A DNA stretch of 45,307 nt from Deltaproteobacteria bacterium (GTDB lineage Bacteria; Myxococcota_A; Polyangia; Polyangiales; JADZFZ01): the NCBI GenBank assembly GCA_020854145.1, contig JADZFZ010001183.1:1-45307 (forward strand), given 5' to 3'. The first letter of the stretch is position 1; every line of letters begins with the position of its first letter. The notes under the pieces are model-generated. The model worked only from the letters and a program-made list of their open reading frames with translations. It made no database searches and was not told where the DNA came from. The position numbers and the translations under genes are program-made. Below are positions 42,901-45,307 of the stretch, piece by piece.

Positions 42901-45307
42901 TGCGACGTTCGCATCGAGCGAGCAACCCGAGAACATGAGTCGGGGAGCGGACAATGTACCTATCGGTCGGGCGGCTCGCCGGTGGTCTCGACGGTCGTGC
43001 GCGCGGTGGAGACGACGGACCGGTTCGACGCGCTCGGACGCGATGAGAACGTCTCGCGGACCGAGTTCGCCTATCACGACGGCTATTACGAAGGCATCGA
43101 GCAGGAGTTCCGCGGATTCGGAGCTGCGGACGCCACGGCAATTGGAAACGAGTCGCACCCGACGGGGATCACACGGACACGATTCCTCCAGGGGCGCCGG
43201 CCCAATGCGATTGCCGGCGATCGACTGGCCGACAATCCGGACGAGGCACTCAAGGGTCGCGAGTCGCTGACCGAGGCGTTCGACGAGAGGGGCGTCTATC
43301 TCTCGACCTCACACGCGACGTATGCCGTGCGCACGTTGTTCCCGGCGACTGCCGACGGACGTCCCGCCGTCTCGTACGCGTACGTGCTCAGCACCGACGA
43401 GCTCCGCTACGACACGACGCCCTTCACGAGAGGCACCGGCACGTTGTCGTTGGGTACGGTGATCCGACAGGGCCCCAACGAGGCGACGACCTCGATGGAC
43501 CCGCCCGAGACCGTGCGCATCCGCGGCGTGGACTTCGAGCACATCTCAGGCACGACGGACCGCGTCGACAACGTGGGGCATTCGATCAGGCAGACGGCGA
43601 ACGGCCGCAGTGGCGACGACCCCATCACGAGCCAGCAGATCCCGGTGCTCCTCGGAGATGGGTCGAGCTGGCTCTGGCGCACGGAGCGCACGTGGGTCGA
43701 CGGCGACACGCAGGCGCTCGGCCACACGACGCACGACTACGACCCGACGACCGGGGATCTCTTGCGCACAGACGTACGTGCGGACCTGCCAAACGACGCG
43801 CCTGCCGGCGGCTACGCCTTCGGCGCAGGCACGGAGATCCCCGGCGTCCCCGCGCCCGAACCGTTCGTGCAGGGCAATCAGACGCTCGTTACCTCGAGCG
43901 CGTTCGACTCGTGGGGAGTCGCACTGGCCTCTTGCGCGGGCGCGGACCTCGAAGCTGACGGTCCAAGCGCGTGCCTGCGTCACGCGGAGGTCGACCTCGA
44001 CGGCGAGTATCACCAGTTCCCGCTCATCGAACGCACCACGGTTGCACCCACGGGTGCCGAGGTCTCGTCGCTCGTCACGACGGCAACGTGGGACCGGGGG
44101 CTCGACGCGATCCTCGACGTCACCGACCCCAACGACAACGTCTCCAAGATGCACCGTGACGGGCTCGGGCGAATCACTGCGCTCCTGCCGCCGCGCATCG
44201 GGACGTCCTTCGATTGCGCCGGAGGAGCGATCATTTCTGAAGACTTCCCTACGGTGGTCATCGGCTACGAGCTGACGGACTCCCCCGAGGCCCAGCCGGT
44301 GAGCCGGGTGATCACCTCGTCGATCCTTCAATGTTACGCGCTCACTCCTCACCACCAGCTGCAATCGGTGGCCTACGTGGATGGTCTCGGCCGTCCGCGC
44401 GCGACGCTGACGACCGGCGACGACGAGCACGCCTGGGTGCAATCGGGCGTTGGCGTCTTCACGCCTCGGGGCACCGCCGAGCGCGCACACATCGCAGCCT
44501 TCGTCGACGACTTCGACCCGACGCCCGCGACGGCAGTCGCGATTCCTTCGACCGCGCATTCCCGCGCGACCTACGACGCGTTCGGCCGAGCGCGGGCCGC
44601 CATCGCCGAGGACGGCTCTGCCACCTGGACGAGCTACCACGCGCTCTCGACCGACGTCTGCGACCCGCTCGACAACGACCCGCGGTCTCCCCACTACCGG
44701 ACGTGCACGACCGCGCGCACCGACGGGCACGGACGCGTGGTCGATCAGATCCAACGCAATCGTCAGCCAGGCTCGGCGGCGATGGAGACCTATCGACTCT
44801 TCACCATCTATCGGCAAGACGGCGCGGTCACGTCGATCCGTCGCGCTCAGACCGACGGCGACGGCACCGACATTGCCGATGAAGAGCGCGAGTCGATTCG
44901 GACCTTCGTCTACGACACCGTGGGAAGGCGAATCGCCTCGACCGATCCCGACACCGACAGCCGCACGAACACCGACCCGGCGAGCAACACGTGGCGCTAT
45001 CTCTTCAATCGCGTCGGCGATCTCGTGGCGGTCCGCGATCCCCGCGGCTGCGGTCAGAACTTCTATTACGACCTCGGCGGGCGATTGGTCGGCGAGCGGT
45101 ACGTCCTCTGCGACGAGGCCCAGGTCGCGTCCGAGGACACGGTCGAGGAGCTGCCGGCGAGCGTCGTGGCGCTCGAGGCCACCGTTACGCCCAGGTTAGT
45201 CGATGCCCGCTACTTCTTCGATGTCTACCCCGAATGGACGGGAACGCTCGAGGCAGCAGCCCCCGCCTTCACGACCGACAATCCGAAGGGCCGCGCCACG
45301 GGAGTCA
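39988..45307 (+). CDS. SpvB/TcB-like RHS-family protein, 3' truncated by window edge
   Basis: GTG at 39988 overlaps the previous stop as GTGA. The frame stays open to the window end (1773 codons). A Sec-type signal (about 1-28, ending SAAQE) is followed by an Ala/Val spacer. The SpvB domain shows SIQGMGESFSPVLSSGTGTF and SLGLSYSSSSGNGPLGIGWS. FG-GAP/VCBS repeats come next (DVNADGLPDVV, DIDGDGRSD, DMNGDGLQD, DVDGSGTTD). The TcB middle regions include LTSVDNGLGALTTLEYGSS and QEFRGFGAAD. RHS units (DGLGRPRATL, YDAFGRARA, YYDLGGRL) follow. In ABC toxins TcB forms a cocoon for a toxic C-terminus, which here lies outside the window. The pairing with a TcA-like lipoprotein is notable. Confidence 0.9.
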   Translation, partial: MKISSQRPFCLVLVALILHSAVAPPLSAAQEATPSTPAISEVPALPAESVSSEAAAAVESVPADIGVGALESVDPAAAEAVAGAARAASPRGPRTFALPSGPSKTAVSPQAISLPAAEGSIQGMGESFSPVLSSGTGTFSVPIALPAGRAGVQPSLGLSYSSSSGNGPLGIGWSLAVPFIARQTDRGLPRYIDRPTWHAEEDRFLYNGGQELVAVDSAQAAAVDCAIYEAEGAACSAAVPTELAGWQQYRARVEGGFMRFFRSPDARRWVVQSPDGTRFDFGELPSGEGPPEMVSASATALETDAETPGVLGSPSGTRTRESGRGEGLGPRVYRWHLTRMSDSHGSTVYYRYRADQGVSYLDDIHYVSPHSCAPAEGSVAQRRACADSLTRYGRRVRLVWESRPDVWSSYVPGWRTALSLRLRRIEVTAAEGEPGSRTLVRRYHLAYAPESDSFHSLLASVQVEGRPSEEQFYTNGFASWRPRVGVSTVSESSLGERIVGDLLPPMRFGYERPAGAARAPAGFVGFDTTVRTSGASPPHSVDEARTDLFDVNADGLPDVVVTDPARYRTNDGRPAVGVFFNGFSGRDALPGVAGGFSAAVPVPMPSDLSGVMSLDNLNVVPMDIDGDGRSDYLHMPRLRTYGYFTPTRQPDSALSAGSDVSPAAQGWQFTHVPVALPEGLTDPRIDLGRDGARIKVMDVNNDHLVDVVRTTGTEMQTWLNLGWLPRGDGRFGSASFFASSSAAGGEWRLSTDPLSSCVLQAGIPLDFEDPEVRLADMNGDGLQDIVKIRRGRVIYWPGRGPGLWGDGPAACGRGEGDSRYVEMQTPPPELDIESSGVYLEDVDEDGAADVVQIGFRDVSIWLNKAGIGFTARAVLSGTPPSPAFLDRVRFADVDGSGTTDILWAVGDNYRWIDPMGGRQPRVLTSVDNGLGALTTLEYGSSIEDYLTDLAAAEACTDPSCDRFTWSRVGGDCDVRIERATREHESGSGQCTYRSGGSPVVSTVVRAVETTDRFDALGRDENVSRTEFAYHDGYYEGIEQEFRGFGAADATAIGNESHPTGITRTRFLQGRRPNAIAGDRLADNPDEALKGRESLTEAFDERGVYLSTSHATYAVRTLFPATADGRPAVSYAYVLSTDELRYDTTPFTRGTGTLSLGTVIRQGPNEATTSMDPPETVRIRGVDFEHISGTTDRVDNVGHSIRQTANGRSGDDPITSQQIPVLLGDGSSWLWRTERTWVDGDTQALGHTTHDYDPTTGDLLRTDVRADLPNDAPAGGYAFGAGTEIPGVPAPEPFVQGNQTLVTSSAFDSWGVALASCAGADLEADGPSACLRHAEVDLDGEYHQFPLIERTTVAPTGAEVSSLVTTATWDRGLDAILDVTDPNDNVSKMHRDGLGRITALLPPRIGTSFDCAGGAIISEDFPTVVIGYELTDSPEAQPVSRVITSSILQCYALTPHHQLQSVAYVDGLGRPRATLTTGDDEHAWVQSGVGVFTPRGTAERAHIAAFVDDFDPTPATAVAIPSTAHSRATYDAFGRARAAIAEDGSATWTSYHALSTDVCDPLDNDPRSPHYRTCTTARTDGHGRVVDQIQRNRQPGSAAMETYRLFTIYRQDGAVTSIRRAQTDGDGTDIADEERESIRTFVYDTVGRRIASTDPDTDSRTNTDPASNTWRYLFNRVGDLVAVRDPRGCGQNFYYDLGGRLVGERYVLCDEAQVASEDTVEELPASVVALEATVTPRLVDARYFFDVYPEWTGTLEAAAPAFTTDNPKGRATGV

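Overview
The window is high-GC DNA from a bacterium, most likely a myxobacterium (Myxococcota). The grounds are: lipoproteins whose lipobox is followed by long Asp/Ala/Gly/Pro linkers; a sigma-54 activator next to a multi-domain membrane histidine kinase; an SpvB/TcB-like RHS giant; SUMF1-like and LamG-type surface proteins; and many TPR and hypothetical proteins. This is inference from style; no rRNA or other marker gene is present. I see no tRNA, rRNA or CRISPR array.

Layout. 1-2.9 kb: the end of a tyrosine recombinase, a PD-(D/E)XK-like hypothetical, a response regulator, and an HNH nuclease remnant that has lost its catalytic core. 3.1-4.2 kb: a DNA-binding protein, then a small Cys/His protein and a two-TM protein behind a Fur-like box. 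4.2-8.6 kb: a four-gene TPR/hypothetical operon with a near-leaderless promoter overlapped by a perfect 10-bp inverted repeat. 8.8-17.6 kb: an island of visibly lower GC. It carries a class III nucleotidyl-cyclase-like protein (+) convergent with a tightly coupled six-gene operon (-): PfkB sugar/nucleoside kinase, HAL-type ammonia-lyase, two-TM PLD-like protein, beta-RFAP-synthase-family GHMP protein, HAM1-type NTP pyrophosphatase and a P-loop nucleotide kinase. 17.7-23 kb: papain-like and clostripain-like proteases, a TIGR02594-type protein, a broken LamG lipoprotein and a degenerate response regulator. 23.3-29.4 kb: a gene set with its own sigma-54 promoter and paired upstream palindromes. 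It encodes a polyprenyl-synthetase-fold protein, a PDZ-like/7TM/GAF histidine kinase, an NtrC-type activator and, convergently, a terpene-cyclase-fold protein. 29.9-45.3 kb: a third degenerate response regulator, a SUMF1-like lipoprotein, a 2103-residue lipoprotein with an HEGDH motif and a TcA-like C-terminus, an Asp/Pro-repeat lipoprotein, and an SpvB/TcB/RHS protein that runs off the window.

The best candidates for something undescribed are the following. (1) The six-gene operon plus cyclase at 8.8-17.4 kb looks like a nucleotide- or C-nucleoside-centred pathway or conflict system; no H4MPT genes are present to explain the beta-RFAP synthase homologue. (2) A repeated intergenic element, ACTAC-N9-TAG-N3-GTGAG, occurs in five places, all in the same orientation, two of them flanking the low-GC island. 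(3) The sigma-54 module couples isoprenoid-fold proteins to a dedicated kinase/activator pair. (4) Three response-regulator-like paralogues show progressive loss of phosphorylation residues.
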